Of a stretch of DNA of 62,096 bases, positions 19,952 to 28,957 are shown piece after piece. Numbering within the stretch: the first letter of the stretch is position 1; each line of letters starts with the position of its first letter. The notes under the pieces are model-generated. The model was not told where the DNA came from and searched no databases. It was given only the letters and a program-made list of their open reading frames with translations. The stretch is from positions 1-62,096 of the forward strand of contig BQJA01000007.1 of NCBI GenBank assembly GCA_021604405.1. Direction: 5' to 3'. The DNA is from Nitrosomonas sp. GTDB taxonomy: Bacteria > Pseudomonadota > Gammaproteobacteria > Burkholderiales > Nitrosomonadaceae. The position numbers were made by a program, and so were the translations under genes.

Positions 19952-21295
19952 CTATGGAACCTGTTGATCAATCACAATGGATATATCCTTGTCTCCTAAT
20001 TTCACTGGTTGACTGAAGCCTTGAAGATCACCACTTGTCGGTACTGCTTGACCGGATTTAGATATTCTTGCTTCAACTATCACTTCAGGAAAACTGGAAA
20101 TTTTCATGTTCGGCATCATCGCCATATCATCATTTAATGTAAAAGTCGCCGGAATGTCGCTGACTTTTAAACGATGAATAGCTAGCGGCATTTTAGGACC
20201 TGTTTTGGCGCGTGCATAAATGAATAACGTGTCATCCGGCGCAGCTTTTGCTGCTATCGCCCCACTTAACGTAACGGTCCCGGAAATTGATGCATCATCC
20301 ACAGTGTCGGTGGCTTTGGCGGAATCATCCGTACCGTTGTCAGCAACAATCATTTGGTCCTGACCATCGTTATCCGACTCAGGCGCTGGCGCTTGTTCAG
20401 AGACTGGCGCCATTTGTCCATTCGAAGCCAGCGATTTAGCTTCAGCGATGCTGTCGGTTACTGACTCCGCCAATTTGGAATCTGCCGGTAAAACTGCCAA
20501 TAATCTTTCCCAGTAGGCAGCCGCTTGGCCAAATTTGCCTTGCTCAAATTCAACAGTACCGGCTAAAGCCAGTGCTTTTGGATATTCAGGATCAATACTC
20601 AATGCCTGCTGAATCAGTGCCGCTGGTTCCCCGGCCAGCACCCCATCATTTGACATCGCCAAAACATCCGCATAATCACTGAGTATTTGAGGGCTATCTG
20701 GTGCCAGTTCCACTAATCTCGCATAAGTCTCTGTCGCCTCGTCAAAGCGACCCATGATGGTATAGGTCCTACCCAGCATAACCCACCCTTCAATATCATC
20801 AGGGTTATCGTTGAGACGCGCGATCAAATTTTCCAACACAGACGAGAATTCCGGATGACCTTCTGGCCCCTCTGCTGTATTAACCGACTGCATTTGGGTT
20901 GCGCTGGCAAGTTGCGCCTGTGGGAGCAAACCACGGCTATCGCCAATGGAAAGATAAAGAAAGATCGCCGACAAGGGAATGGTCAGTACGATAAAAACTG
21001 AAGTAACGATACTGCGCCCTTTTGCTCGCAACGTTTTTTCATTACTACTATCCGGTACATCCTGTAGCAGGCGCTGTTGTAATTCCTGTTTACTTTTTTC
21101 ATATTGCTCCTGTGACAAGATATCATTACGTAAGTCCTGTTCCAGTTCAGCGAGTTGGTCACGATAAATACTTACATTGGCGGTATCATGCGCTACGCCT
21201 TGCTCCAGACTTTCTCTTTTACGTAATAACGTAGGAACAACGAATAATAATGCGGTTACAATTAAAATACCCGCGATAACCCAGAAAGATGTCAT
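19952..21295 (-). CDS. ccmI: Cytochrome c biogenesis protein CcmI (CycH)
   Basis: Apocytochrome c chaperone of the System I haem lyase complex. Two N-terminal membrane helices (residues ~4-22 and ~95-113) flank a cytoplasmic loop with a leucine-zipper-like stretch. TPR repeats follow (about 150-270), then an acidic linker and a C-terminal beta domain rich in Ser/Thr (about 335-447). The start overlaps ccmH by four bases. It is the last ccm gene. Confidence 0.9.
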   Translation of the reverse strand: MTSFWVIAGILIVTALLFVVPTLLRKRESLEQGVAHDTANVSIYRDQLAELEQDLRNDILSQEQYEKSKQELQQRLLQDVPDSSNEKTLRAKGRSIVTSVFIVLTIPLSAIFLYLSIGDSRGLLPQAQLASATQMQSVNTAEGPEGHPEFSSVLENLIARLNDNPDDIEGWVMLGRTYTIMGRFDEATETYARLVELAPDSPQILSDYADVLAMSNDGVLAGEPAALIQQALSIDPEYPKALALAGTVEFEQGKFGQAAAYWERLLAVLPADSKLAESVTDSIAEAKSLASNGQMAPVSEQAPAPESDNDGQDQMIVADNGTDDSAKATDTVDDASISGTVTLSGAIAAKAAPDDTLFIYARAKTGPKMPLAIHRLKVSDIPATFTLNDDMAMMPNMKISSFPEVIVEARISKSGQAVPTSGDLQGFSQPVKLGDKDISIVIDQQVP

Positions 21296-21831
21296 GCGTT
21301 ATTACCTTTATTTTCATTCAATAGTGCTTCAGCTTTTTTCTGTGCGTCTTCTGATATCGGTATTTCTGCGTCTTCAACCTGTTGGCGTCGGCGCCTGAGA
21401 TATAAGAACAACGTTATGGATCCAGCAATAAATAGTATCATCGGACCAAACCACAACAGGAACGTTGTTGATTTTAGCGGTGGATTGTAAAGCACAAAGT
21501 CGCCATAGCGCTCAACCAGAAATTCAATGATTTCTTCATCGGTTTTATTCGCCTTTATGAGCTCGCGAATTTCCCGCCGCATATCATTCGAAAAATCAGC
21601 CCGCGATTCCGCGATCGTTTCGTTCTGACAGACCAGACAGCGCAGTTCCTCCGTTAATTCCAGCATCCGTTTTTCAACTTCCGGATCATCAGCCACAGGC
21701 CGTGCCTCCTGATCCGCCCAACCAGTTAACGGCACCAGTAGCAGCAGCAACACTAACCGAACACTTATAGATCTCGCACTGCCTACGAGTTGTGACATAA
21801 AAAATTGCAGTTCATTCAGTAAATTTTTCAT
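21292..21831 (-). CDS. ccmH: Cytochrome c maturation protein CcmH
   Basis: Thiol oxidoreductase that keeps apocytochrome CXXCH motifs reduced. It has a signal anchor at about residues 24-38, the LRCLVCQN motif with C65 and C68, and a C-terminal membrane helix near 120-140. Length is 179 residues; it corresponds to the N-terminal domain of E. coli CcmH, with CcmI encoded separately. It overlaps both neighbours by four bases. Confidence 0.94.
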   Translation of the reverse strand: MKNLLNELQFFMSQLVGSARSISVRLVLLLLLVPLTGWADQEARPVADDPEVEKRMLELTEELRCLVCQNETIAESRADFSNDMRREIRELIKANKTDEEIIEFLVERYGDFVLYNPPLKSTTFLLWFGPMILFIAGSITLFLYLRRRRQQVEDAEIPISEDAQKKAEALLNENKGNNA

Positions 21832-22358
21832 GATTGCCCTTGCAAGTCTTTAACCATCGGTAAAATTGTTTCTTCCAATGATTTTACAGTCACAGGTCCG
21901 ATTTGCTTGTGCCGAATAATACCTTGTTTATCAATAATATAAGTTTCAGGCACGCCATATACGCCATAATCGATGCCAACCCTACCTTCAGGATCAACGA
22001 TGCTTACAGTATATGGATCACCAAATTGCCTTAACCATTGCAAGGCTGTATCACGATCGTCCTTGTAATTAAGGCCATAAATCGGAACAATGCCCGCATT
22101 CGCCAACTGAACAAATAAAGGATGTTCGTCGCGGCACGCCACACACCAGGATGCCCATACGTTTAATAACCAGACTTTGCCCAGATTATCCTGTGCCGTT
22201 AACTTTTTCTCAGGATAATGTAATTGCTGCAGCTCAAAATCAGGCGCTGGTTTATCTATTAACGGCGAAGGGACCTGTCGTGGATTCAACGAAAGCCCTG
22301 CGAACAGAAAAACAACCAGAATCATGAATGCAACTAGCGGCAATAGAAAGCGTGTCAT
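21828..22358 (-). CDS. ccmG: Thiol:disulfide interchange protein CcmG (DsbE)
   Basis: Membrane-tethered periplasmic thioredoxin that reduces the CcmH/apocytochrome disulfide. It has an N-terminal anchor (residues 5-22) and the active site WASWCVAC with C72 and C75. The conserved Gly-Val-Pro-Glu loop (YGVYGVPETY) is present. Length is 176 residues; four-base overlaps couple it to ccmF and ccmH. Confidence 0.95.
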   Translation of the reverse strand: MTRFLLPLVAFMILVVFLFAGLSLNPRQVPSPLIDKPAPDFELQQLHYPEKKLTAQDNLGKVWLLNVWASWCVACRDEHPLFVQLANAGIVPIYGLNYKDDRDTALQWLRQFGDPYTVSIVDPEGRVGIDYGVYGVPETYIIDKQGIIRHKQIGPVTVKSLEETILPMVKDLQGQS

Positions 22359-24436
22359 ACTTTTTTTACCTCGGTTTCTGCCATTAATACGGTTGACGTA
22401 TTAGGCGTAGCTGTTGCGACAGAAACAGGTGCAACCTGGGCATCTGCCGCTTTTTCACTTTCCTTGTTACCACTATCATCATCAGCTGCTTTACCTTTAC
22501 GGCGAATAGAGAAGCGATAGCGACGATCAGTTATCGCCAGAATACCACCAAACGCCATCATCAGGCAGCCCAGCCAGATCCAGGTAACGAAAGGTTTATG
22601 GTATATCCTGACAACCCATTCATCATTTGCTAAAGGTTCACCCAGAGCAACATAGAGATCGCGCATCAGGCCTGTATCTATTGATGCTTCTGTCATTACC
22701 ATGCCTGACGCATTATAAGTCCGTTTTTCAGGTTGTAGGCTACGCATGTACTCACCATCCTTAAGGACTTCAATTTCTCCCTGAATTGATTTGTAATTTG
22801 GTCCAACGACATCGCCTACACCATTAAAGCGAAAGGTATAGTTATTCACCGTGATAACATCGCCAACGTTCATTCTGACATCTTTTTCGATTTCGTAACC
22901 ATTTACCATCGTTACACCGATGATAAAAATTGCCACGCCCAGATGCGCAAAATGCATGCCATAGTAACTTCTGGACTGTCTAGCAAGCTTGGCAAACAAT
23001 CCACCATCCCCACTATTTTGCAAGCGATGCTTCAAATTGACCAGAATGCTTGTAATGATCCAAAAAGCCAGCAATAAACCGAAGCTAACCAACAGCTTCC
23101 ACTCTCCCATCACAAACGGCATCGCCAATGCTGTGACGAGGCTGACAGCAAAAGCCCAACGCATGCGAATCGCCAGCGTTGGCAGGCTGGCCTGTTTCCA
23201 GCGCGCAATAGGTCCTAACCCGATGAGGAAGATAGCCGGTGTCATTACGGGTACAAAAACCGCTTCAAAGTAGGGCGGACCGACTGATAATTTACCTAAC
23301 CCAAGCGAATCAACAATTAATGGATAAAGTGTGCCAAGCATGACGCTTCCAGCCGCCACCATGAGTAATAAATTATTGGCAAGCAACATTGATTCACGAG
23401 ACAGCAATGAAAATTTACCGCCCAGACCAACTTTGGGCGCGCGCCAAGCAAACAATAACAACGAGAATCCAATAACCACGACCAAAAAGACCAGTATGAA
23501 AATACCGCGTTCAGGGTCCGTGGCAAAAGCGTGCACGGAAGTTAACACGCCGGAGCGTACCAAAAATGTACCGAGTAAGCTTAACGCAAAAGTACTAATT
23601 GCCAGTAATACTGTCCAGCTCTTAAAGCTACCCCGTTTTTCTGTTACCGCCAATGAATGAATCAGTGCTGTACCCACCAGCCATGGCATAAAAGAGGCGT
23701 TTTCGACAGGATCCCAAAACCACCAGCCGCCCCAGCCCAATTCATAATAAGCCCACCAGCTTCCCATCATGATGCCACAGGTTAAAAATACCCAGGCAAC
23801 GGTTGTCCAGGGGCGCGACCAACGTGCCCAGGCGGCATCAAGCTGACCGCTCAATAAGGCGGCGATTGAAAATGCGAAAGCCACCGAAAAACCTACATAT
23901 CCCATATACAGCAAAGGCGGATGATAGACCATTCCGGGATCCTGCAATAACGGGTTCAGGTCACTGCCTTCCATCGCTGCCGGCAGCAGACGGTCAAACG
24001 GATTGGAAGTAAATAGCATGAACAACAAAAAACCAACACTAATGAGGCCAAGGACACCGATCACCCGGGCAACCACTTCATCAGGCAGTCGGCTGCTGAA
24101 CACACTGACGGCAATAGACCAGCCAGCAAGTAAAAATACCCATAGCAACAACGAACCTTCATGCGATCCCCAAGTTGCTGCAAAACGATATTGCAGAGGC
24201 AGTTCAGTGTTTGAATTCGCTGCCACATTCAATACTGAGAAATCGCTGGTAACAAACGAATAAGCTAGGCATCCAAAAGCAATCGCCACGAACACAAACT
24301 GACCTTGCACCACCGGCCGTGCCAGGGCCATCCATGAGGGTATACCACGCGCCGCGCCAATAATGGGCAACGTTCCCTGTGTCAATGCTAGCAATAGAGC
24401 TAGAATCAGCGCAAAATTACCTATTTCTGGGATCAT
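22355..24436 (-). CDS. ccmF: Cytochrome c haem lyase subunit CcmF
   Basis: Large polytopic protein (693 residues, about 14-15 helices) that joins haem from holo-CcmE to apocytochrome c. The WWD haem-handling domain is visible as WGGWWFWDPVENASF near residues 235-250. The C-terminal ~35 residues form a charged cytoplasmic tail. A gap of 136 bases separates it from ccmE, while ccmG starts inside its stop. Confidence 0.96.
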   Translation of the reverse strand: MIPEIGNFALILALLLALTQGTLPIIGAARGIPSWMALARPVVQGQFVFVAIAFGCLAYSFVTSDFSVLNVAANSNTELPLQYRFAATWGSHEGSLLLWVFLLAGWSIAVSVFSSRLPDEVVARVIGVLGLISVGFLLFMLFTSNPFDRLLPAAMEGSDLNPLLQDPGMVYHPPLLYMGYVGFSVAFAFSIAALLSGQLDAAWARWSRPWTTVAWVFLTCGIMMGSWWAYYELGWGGWWFWDPVENASFMPWLVGTALIHSLAVTEKRGSFKSWTVLLAISTFALSLLGTFLVRSGVLTSVHAFATDPERGIFILVFLVVVIGFSLLLFAWRAPKVGLGGKFSLLSRESMLLANNLLLMVAAGSVMLGTLYPLIVDSLGLGKLSVGPPYFEAVFVPVMTPAIFLIGLGPIARWKQASLPTLAIRMRWAFAVSLVTALAMPFVMGEWKLLVSFGLLLAFWIITSILVNLKHRLQNSGDGGLFAKLARQSRSYYGMHFAHLGVAIFIIGVTMVNGYEIEKDVRMNVGDVITVNNYTFRFNGVGDVVGPNYKSIQGEIEVLKDGEYMRSLQPEKRTYNASGMVMTEASIDTGLMRDLYVALGEPLANDEWVVRIYHKPFVTWIWLGCLMMAFGGILAITDRRYRFSIRRKGKAADDDSGNKESEKAADAQVAPVSVATATPNTSTVLMAETEVKKV

Positions 24437-24572
24437 AATTATAGCTTGTAAATTTTAAAGATTAATAGGAAAACCACTGTAATTCAATCAAGCGGCATTT
24501 GTTTATTAAGACATATAAGATGACAAACTCATCTCTGCACAAAAATCATATACTGAATAAACTAACTATTAT

Positions 24573-25022
24573 TTATTGCGTCAGAGACGTTTGTTGTGCT
24601 TTAGCCGCTTGTTCCAATGCCATCGCGGCTTCTGGCGGCATATAGTTTTCATCATGCTTGGCAAGCACTTCATCGGCTTCAAATATACCATTTGCTGCTA
24701 TTTTTCCTTGCGCAACAACTCCTTTTCCCTCTTTGAACAAATCAGGAAGAATACCGGTATAGGTAACTGGAATACTTTCGGCACTATCAGTCACTGCAAA
24801 ATTAACCATTAATCCGCCTTCGTGGCGTTGAATACTGCCTTCTTCCACCAATCCACCAATACGAAATCTTTTATCTATTGGCGCTTCTTTAGCAACGACC
24901 TGACTGGGACTGAAGAAAAATACCAAATTACTTTGAAAAGCGTTTAATACCAATGTTGCAGCAACGGCCAGTGCAGATAACCCCAAAGTGATAAAAGCAA
25001 GTTTTTTATGACGTGGTTTCAT
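24573..25022 (-). CDS. ccmE: Haem chaperone CcmE
   Basis: Periplasmic chaperone that binds haem covalently. It has an N-terminal anchor (residues 8-27) and an OB-fold, with the haem-binding His H123 followed by Y127 in the HxxxY motif (KHDENY). Length is 149 residues. The start lies within the end of ccmD. Confidence 0.95.
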   Translation of the reverse strand: MKPRHKKLAFITLGLSALAVAATLVLNAFQSNLVFFFSPSQVVAKEAPIDKRFRIGGLVEEGSIQRHEGGLMVNFAVTDSAESIPVTYTGILPDLFKEGKGVVAQGKIAANGIFEADEVLAKHDENYMPPEAAMALEQAAKAQQTSLTQ

Positions 25023-25203
25023 TTTTTATCTCTTTTTCTGTTGATTCGTGAATCAGACCAAGATGTTTGTGTAAAGTTCGACGGCGTTTTAGAATTAAAA
25101 TAATTTCACCGGCAATACAAACGATAGTCATGAAGTAAGAACCCCATACATAAACGCCGTAGCCGCCCATCGAAAAAAAATCCGACCAACTCTCCCAGTT
25201 CAT
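25006..25203 (-). CDS. ccmD: Haem exporter protein CcmD
   Basis: Small single-pass protein that helps release holo-CcmE from CcmC. It is 65 residues long and begins [24 protein letters not shown], the usual CcmD N-terminus, with one membrane helix and a basic tail. It overlaps ccmC by four bases and ccmE by 17. Confidence 0.93.
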   Translation of the reverse strand: MNWESWSDFFSMGGYGVYVWGSYFMTIVCIAGEIILILKRRRTLHKHLGLIHESTEKEIKNETTS

Positions 25204-25946
25204 CGTGCTATCTCCTTCTGGTGTAACTCAGAAACCCACGCTGTATGACTTTCACGTTCAAGAATAATGACACGGGTACGCATTAATGTCATCGCAATCG
25301 AATACATCCAGCTGGCTAGCGCCATAATAAGCATGCCCCAAAGCATGGTTGTGGCCATTGTCGGTGACTGGTTCAGGCTCACAGACGCGCCCTGATGCAG
25401 GGTGTTCCACCATTGCACCGAAAAGTAAATAATCGGTATGTTAATAACACCCACCAGCGCAAGGATTGCCCCGGCTTTATCGGCGCGCCGCGGGTCATCA
25501 ATAGCTGCCTGCAATGACATAAAACCAATATAAAGAAACAATAGTATCAACTCAGAGGTTAACCGTGCATCCCAGACCCACCAAGTCCCCCACATTGGCT
25601 TTCCCCATAAAGAGCCAGTCCATAGCGCAAGAAAAGTAAACATCGCGCCTGTTGGCGCAATAGCTGTTGCGACCATGGAAGACAAACGCGTATTAAAAGC
25701 TAAACCAATTCCTGCCCAGAATGCCATGACCACATATAGAAACATTGACATCCAGGCGGCAGGAACATGGATAAATATTATCCGATAAGCCTCGCCTTGC
25801 TGAAAATCAGTTGGTGCAACAAAGAATCCAATATATAAACCTGCGATTAAAAAAATAGTTGCTGCAATAACGAATATTGGAATCATTTTACCTGCAAGCG
25901 AATAAAAACTTGCCGGTGATGAATATTTAAACCAGTTAATTGCCAT
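25200..25946 (-). CDS. ccmC: Haem handling protein CcmC
   Basis: Six-helix membrane protein that loads haem onto CcmE. The WWD motif appears as WGTWWVWDARLTSE around residues 113-127, with conserved periplasmic histidines (IHVPAAW). I chose ATG 25946 (248 residues), which matches family length. A TTG 33 bases upstream is also open but adds an atypical N-terminus. The ribosome site is weak for both. Confidence 0.94.
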   Translation of the reverse strand: MAINWFKYSSPASFYSLAGKMIPIFVIAATIFLIAGLYIGFFVAPTDFQQGEAYRIIFIHVPAAWMSMFLYVVMAFWAGIGLAFNTRLSSMVATAIAPTGAMFTFLALWTGSLWGKPMWGTWWVWDARLTSELILLFLYIGFMSLQAAIDDPRRADKAGAILALVGVINIPIIYFSVQWWNTLHQGASVSLNQSPTMATTMLWGMLIMALASWMYSIAMTLMRTRVIILERESHTAWVSELHQKEIAR

Positions 25947-26114
25947 ATTTATGATGTTAAAATTATAATTTGGTAACAACCTTATTGTTGCAACCCTTTA
26001 TATTAAACTAAAATGCTGAAGTTTATTCGTAGACCGCAGTCATTTAATTTAGTTTAGAAATGTCAAGTAAATGACGTTAAGGCTCATTTAGTGGTTATTC
26101 ACGGAAAGCCTTTA

Positions 26115-26774
26115 TTATTCCATGGAAATCCGCAAGGATGATGCAACTGCCCAGGGTGCAAATACCAGCGAAACAAGAAAAAAAGCACCCAATAAAGAAA
26201 AATGCGCATCATATCCCAAGCCGGCAGCGCTCGCCTCGACAGCGCCTGAGCCAAAAATCAGTACCGGAATGTAAAGCGGCAAAACCAGTAAAGATACCAG
26301 CACACCTCCACCACGCAGACCCAATGTCAATGCCGCGCCAATTGCACCAATCAAACTCAATACAGGCGTGCCGAGCAATAATGAGGCGGTGAGCACCAAA
26401 AGCGCATCAACCGATAAATCATATTGAATACCCAGTACCGGAGCCATTAGTACTAATGGCACCCCACTTACCAGCCAATGTGCGAAGGCCTTGCCTAAGA
26501 CAAGCAGAGACAAAGAATGAGGTGACAATAACATCTGCTCCAACGTTCCATCTTGATAGTCACCGGAGAACATCCGCCCAAGAGATAGCATTGAAGCCAA
26601 TAGCGCTGCGACCCATACAACACCTGGCGCCATGGTTCGCAGCATATTTATTTCAGGTCCCACACTGAGTGGAAACAGACTAACGACAATAACAAAGAAA
26701 AACAACGTAGTTAACACGTCGGAACGTCGGCGCATTGCCAACAAAATATCACGCTTAATTATCCACCAAAACAT
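26115..26774 (-). CDS. ccmB: Haem exporter permease CcmB
   Basis: Membrane subunit of the CcmAB ABC transporter, which drives release of holo-CcmE. It is 219 residues long with six hydrophobic helices and the FSGDYQDGTLEQMLLSP loop typical of CcmB. It starts two bases after ccmA. A gap of 168 bases to the chosen ccmC start may hold a secondary promoter. Confidence 0.94.
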   Translation of the reverse strand: MFWWIIKRDILLAMRRRSDVLTTLFFFVIVVSLFPLSVGPEINMLRTMAPGVVWVAALLASMLSLGRMFSGDYQDGTLEQMLLSPHSLSLLVLGKAFAHWLVSGVPLVLMAPVLGIQYDLSVDALLVLTASLLLGTPVLSLIGAIGAALTLGLRGGGVLVSLLVLPLYIPVLIFGSGAVEASAAGLGYDAHFSLLGAFFLVSLVFAPWAVASSLRISME

Positions 26775-26775
26775 T

Positions 26776-27390
26776 TCAGGTAAGTTGCAGCTTGTGTGTA
26801 GCTGCTGCGGCGATGTCTATTTCCTGATGTGTCGTCATTACTACCATACCACCTTGTATCAAATGCTTTTCCAACAATTCTTTAATTAATTTGATTGCGT
26901 GTATATCCAACGCTGCCAATGGCTCATCCAGTATCCACAAAGGGGTATCGCAAACCAGTAGTCGCGCCAGCGCCACCCTTTTTTTTTGTCCCTGCGACAA
27001 AACCTTGACTGGCAATAATTCGCGTCCTTTCAGACCAATATGACGCAAAGCATCACGGGCTTTTTTTTCGTCAATCTCAGTACCCGCCAGGGCACTTGAA
27101 ATCCGGAGATTCTCAATTGCCGTCAAATCATCTTTGGTACCGCTCAAATGGCCCAGATATGTCAATGCTCGGTAATATACCTCACCGAGCGAGCGGATTG
27201 TTTCGCCGCACCAGCGGATATCTCCATGCGCTGGCGCGGAAAGTCCGCATAGCATTCGTAACAAACTGGTTTTGCCGCTACCATTTGGGCCGCCAACTTG
27301 CATCAGGCCACCTGCCTCCAGAGAAAAATTAATATCTCTGAATAACCGACGATCTCCACGTATACATACTAAATTACTACCTTGCAACAT
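26776..27390 (-). CDS. ccmA: Cytochrome c biogenesis ATP-binding protein CcmA
   Basis: ATPase of CcmAB. Walker A is GPNGSGKTS (34-42), the ABC signature is LSQGQKKRVALAR, and Walker B is LWILDEPLAALD. Length is 204 residues. It is the first gene of the ccmABCDEFGHI run. Confidence 0.95.
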   Translation of the reverse strand: MLQGSNLVCIRGDRRLFRDINFSLEAGGLMQVGGPNGSGKTSLLRMLCGLSAPAHGDIRWCGETIRSLGEVYYRALTYLGHLSGTKDDLTAIENLRISSALAGTEIDEKKARDALRHIGLKGRELLPVKVLSQGQKKRVALARLLVCDTPLWILDEPLAALDIHAIKLIKELLEKHLIQGGMVVMTTHQEIDIAAAATHKLQLT

Positions 27391-27501
27391 TTATTTGCGG
27401 CCACTACAAAACGGGCGATTATAACGCATTAGCAGTCGCTTTGGCAGGTTATCATCCAGCTGAAATTAACTGACAAGTGTCATGAATTATAATTATTCGA
27501 T

Positions 27502-28461
27502 CTAATTAGCTGACATTAAACGCTTTGGAATAATTTTTCCTTCCGCAGAAATTTCGCCTAAGCCTAAGAATCTGCGCTCACAGTCATATAACCGAATTTT
27601 CTCTCCTGCGGATAATTGGTATACAGCTGGATGATCAAGTATCGTGCGCCCTTGTAATATTGATGTGGCCGATTGAGCATCCAGGTTGACAGCTTGCAAT
27701 TCTTTTAACAAATAATCGGTCGAATACAGGCACGCTTCGCGATCAACCAGCAATTTGCGCTCAAGGGTGTCTAATGAATAAGCCTGAGACAGATCAAAGT
27801 CGTTAATAGCGCAACGACAAAGTTTACTCAGGTATGCCCCGCCGTAACCTAGCGCTTTACCAATATCTTCAGCCAATGTTCGTATGTAGGTGCCGGTACC
27901 GCATTTGACAGTGATTTGCAATTCATTCCCAACAAATACGTCAATTTTTAAATCATGAATGATAATGTCGCGCGGTTGCCGCTTGATCTCTATCCCTTTT
28001 CTCGCATAGCTATATAGTGGTTTACCCTGATATTTCAAGGCGCTATGCATTGGCGGTATCTGTTTGATCAAGCCAGTAAAATTTTGCAATTTTTTTTCGA
28101 GCTCATCGGGTTTTAGAGGCGTTTGGATCGGCCCTGGATTTTCTGCAACTGATATCTCACCATCGGCATCACCTGTCGAGCTGGTATATCCAAGCTTCAC
28201 TGTGGCCTGGTAAGTCTTGTCTGCACTTAATAACATCGATGAAAATTTGGTCGCTTCTCCGAAGCAAATCGGCAGCAGTCCTGTTGCCATTGGATCCAAT
28301 GTGCCGGTATGCCCGGATTTGGCTGCAGAGAAAAGGCGCTTTACAATTTGCAATGCGCGATTAGAAGTAATGCCATAGGGTTTGTTCAATAACAAAACAC
28401 CATTAATTTTGCGTTTCGCTGGCTTTGGCTTATCAAGACCTGATTCACCGGCATGAGACAT
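27502..28461 (-). CDS. truB: tRNA pseudouridine-55 synthase
   Basis: Forms pseudouridine 55 in the T loop of tRNAs. The catalytic aspartate is D56 in GHTGTLDPMATG, with the later segment GTYIRTLAEDIG. Length is 319 residues, including a short charged N-terminal extension and a C-terminal PUA-like domain. It lies downstream of rbfA, the classic order. Confidence 0.96.
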   Translation of the reverse strand: MSHAGESGLDKPKPAKRKINGVLLLNKPYGITSNRALQIVKRLFSAAKSGHTGTLDPMATGLLPICFGEATKFSSMLLSADKTYQATVKLGYTSSTGDADGEISVAENPGPIQTPLKPDELEKKLQNFTGLIKQIPPMHSALKYQGKPLYSYARKGIEIKRQPRDIIIHDLKIDVFVGNELQITVKCGTGTYIRTLAEDIGKALGYGGAYLSKLCRCAINDFDLSQAYSLDTLERKLLVDREACLYSTDYLLKELQAVNLDAQSATSILQGRTILDHPAVYQLSAGEKIRLYDCERRFLGLGEISAEGKIIPKRLMSAN

Positions 28462-28544
28462 TTCAATAATGCGGCAGAGAATTAATAGACAGATTTGAAA
28501 AGCAACTGTTCAGAGCGGATTATGACTAGGATCGGCATTCGGGT

Positions 28545-28904
28545 CTACTGTTTTTCTTGCGCGATTGCTTCATCGATTAGGCGAGACAAATGAACACCAT
28601 GCTCGATCGATTTATCATAAATGAAGTGAAGTTGCGGAACCGATCTTAACTTCATTCGATGGGATAGCTGCGAACGCAAAAAACCACTTGCACGTTCAAG
28701 ACCCTTCTCAACCAGAAAGTTTTCTTCTTTACTGCCGAGTGTCGTATAAAAAACTTTAGCATGCGCATAATCGCGGTCAACCTCAACGCCAGTCAAAGTT
28801 ATTTTAATAATGCGCGGATCCTTGATTTCATGATCGATAAGATCAGCCAGCTCGCGCTGAATTTGATCGGCTATGCGTAAAGTACGCGAAAAATCTTTGG
28901 GCAT
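28545..28904 (-). CDS. rbfA: 30S ribosome-binding factor RbfA
   Basis: KH-fold factor for late 16S rRNA maturation and cold adaptation. It begins with RTLRIADQIQRELADLI and has DPRIIKITLTGVEVDRD and the C-terminal PQLHFIYDKSIEHG. Length is 119 residues. It lies between infB and truB. Confidence 0.95.
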   Translation of the reverse strand: MPKDFSRTLRIADQIQRELADLIDHEIKDPRIIKITLTGVEVDRDYAHAKVFYTTLGSKEENFLVEKGLERASGFLRSQLSHRMKLRSVPQLHFIYDKSIEHGVHLSRLIDEAIAQEKQ

Positions 28905-28957
28905 TGTTTATAATAGTAACGATTCAATTGTAAAATGAACAAATAAAGGTGCAGCGA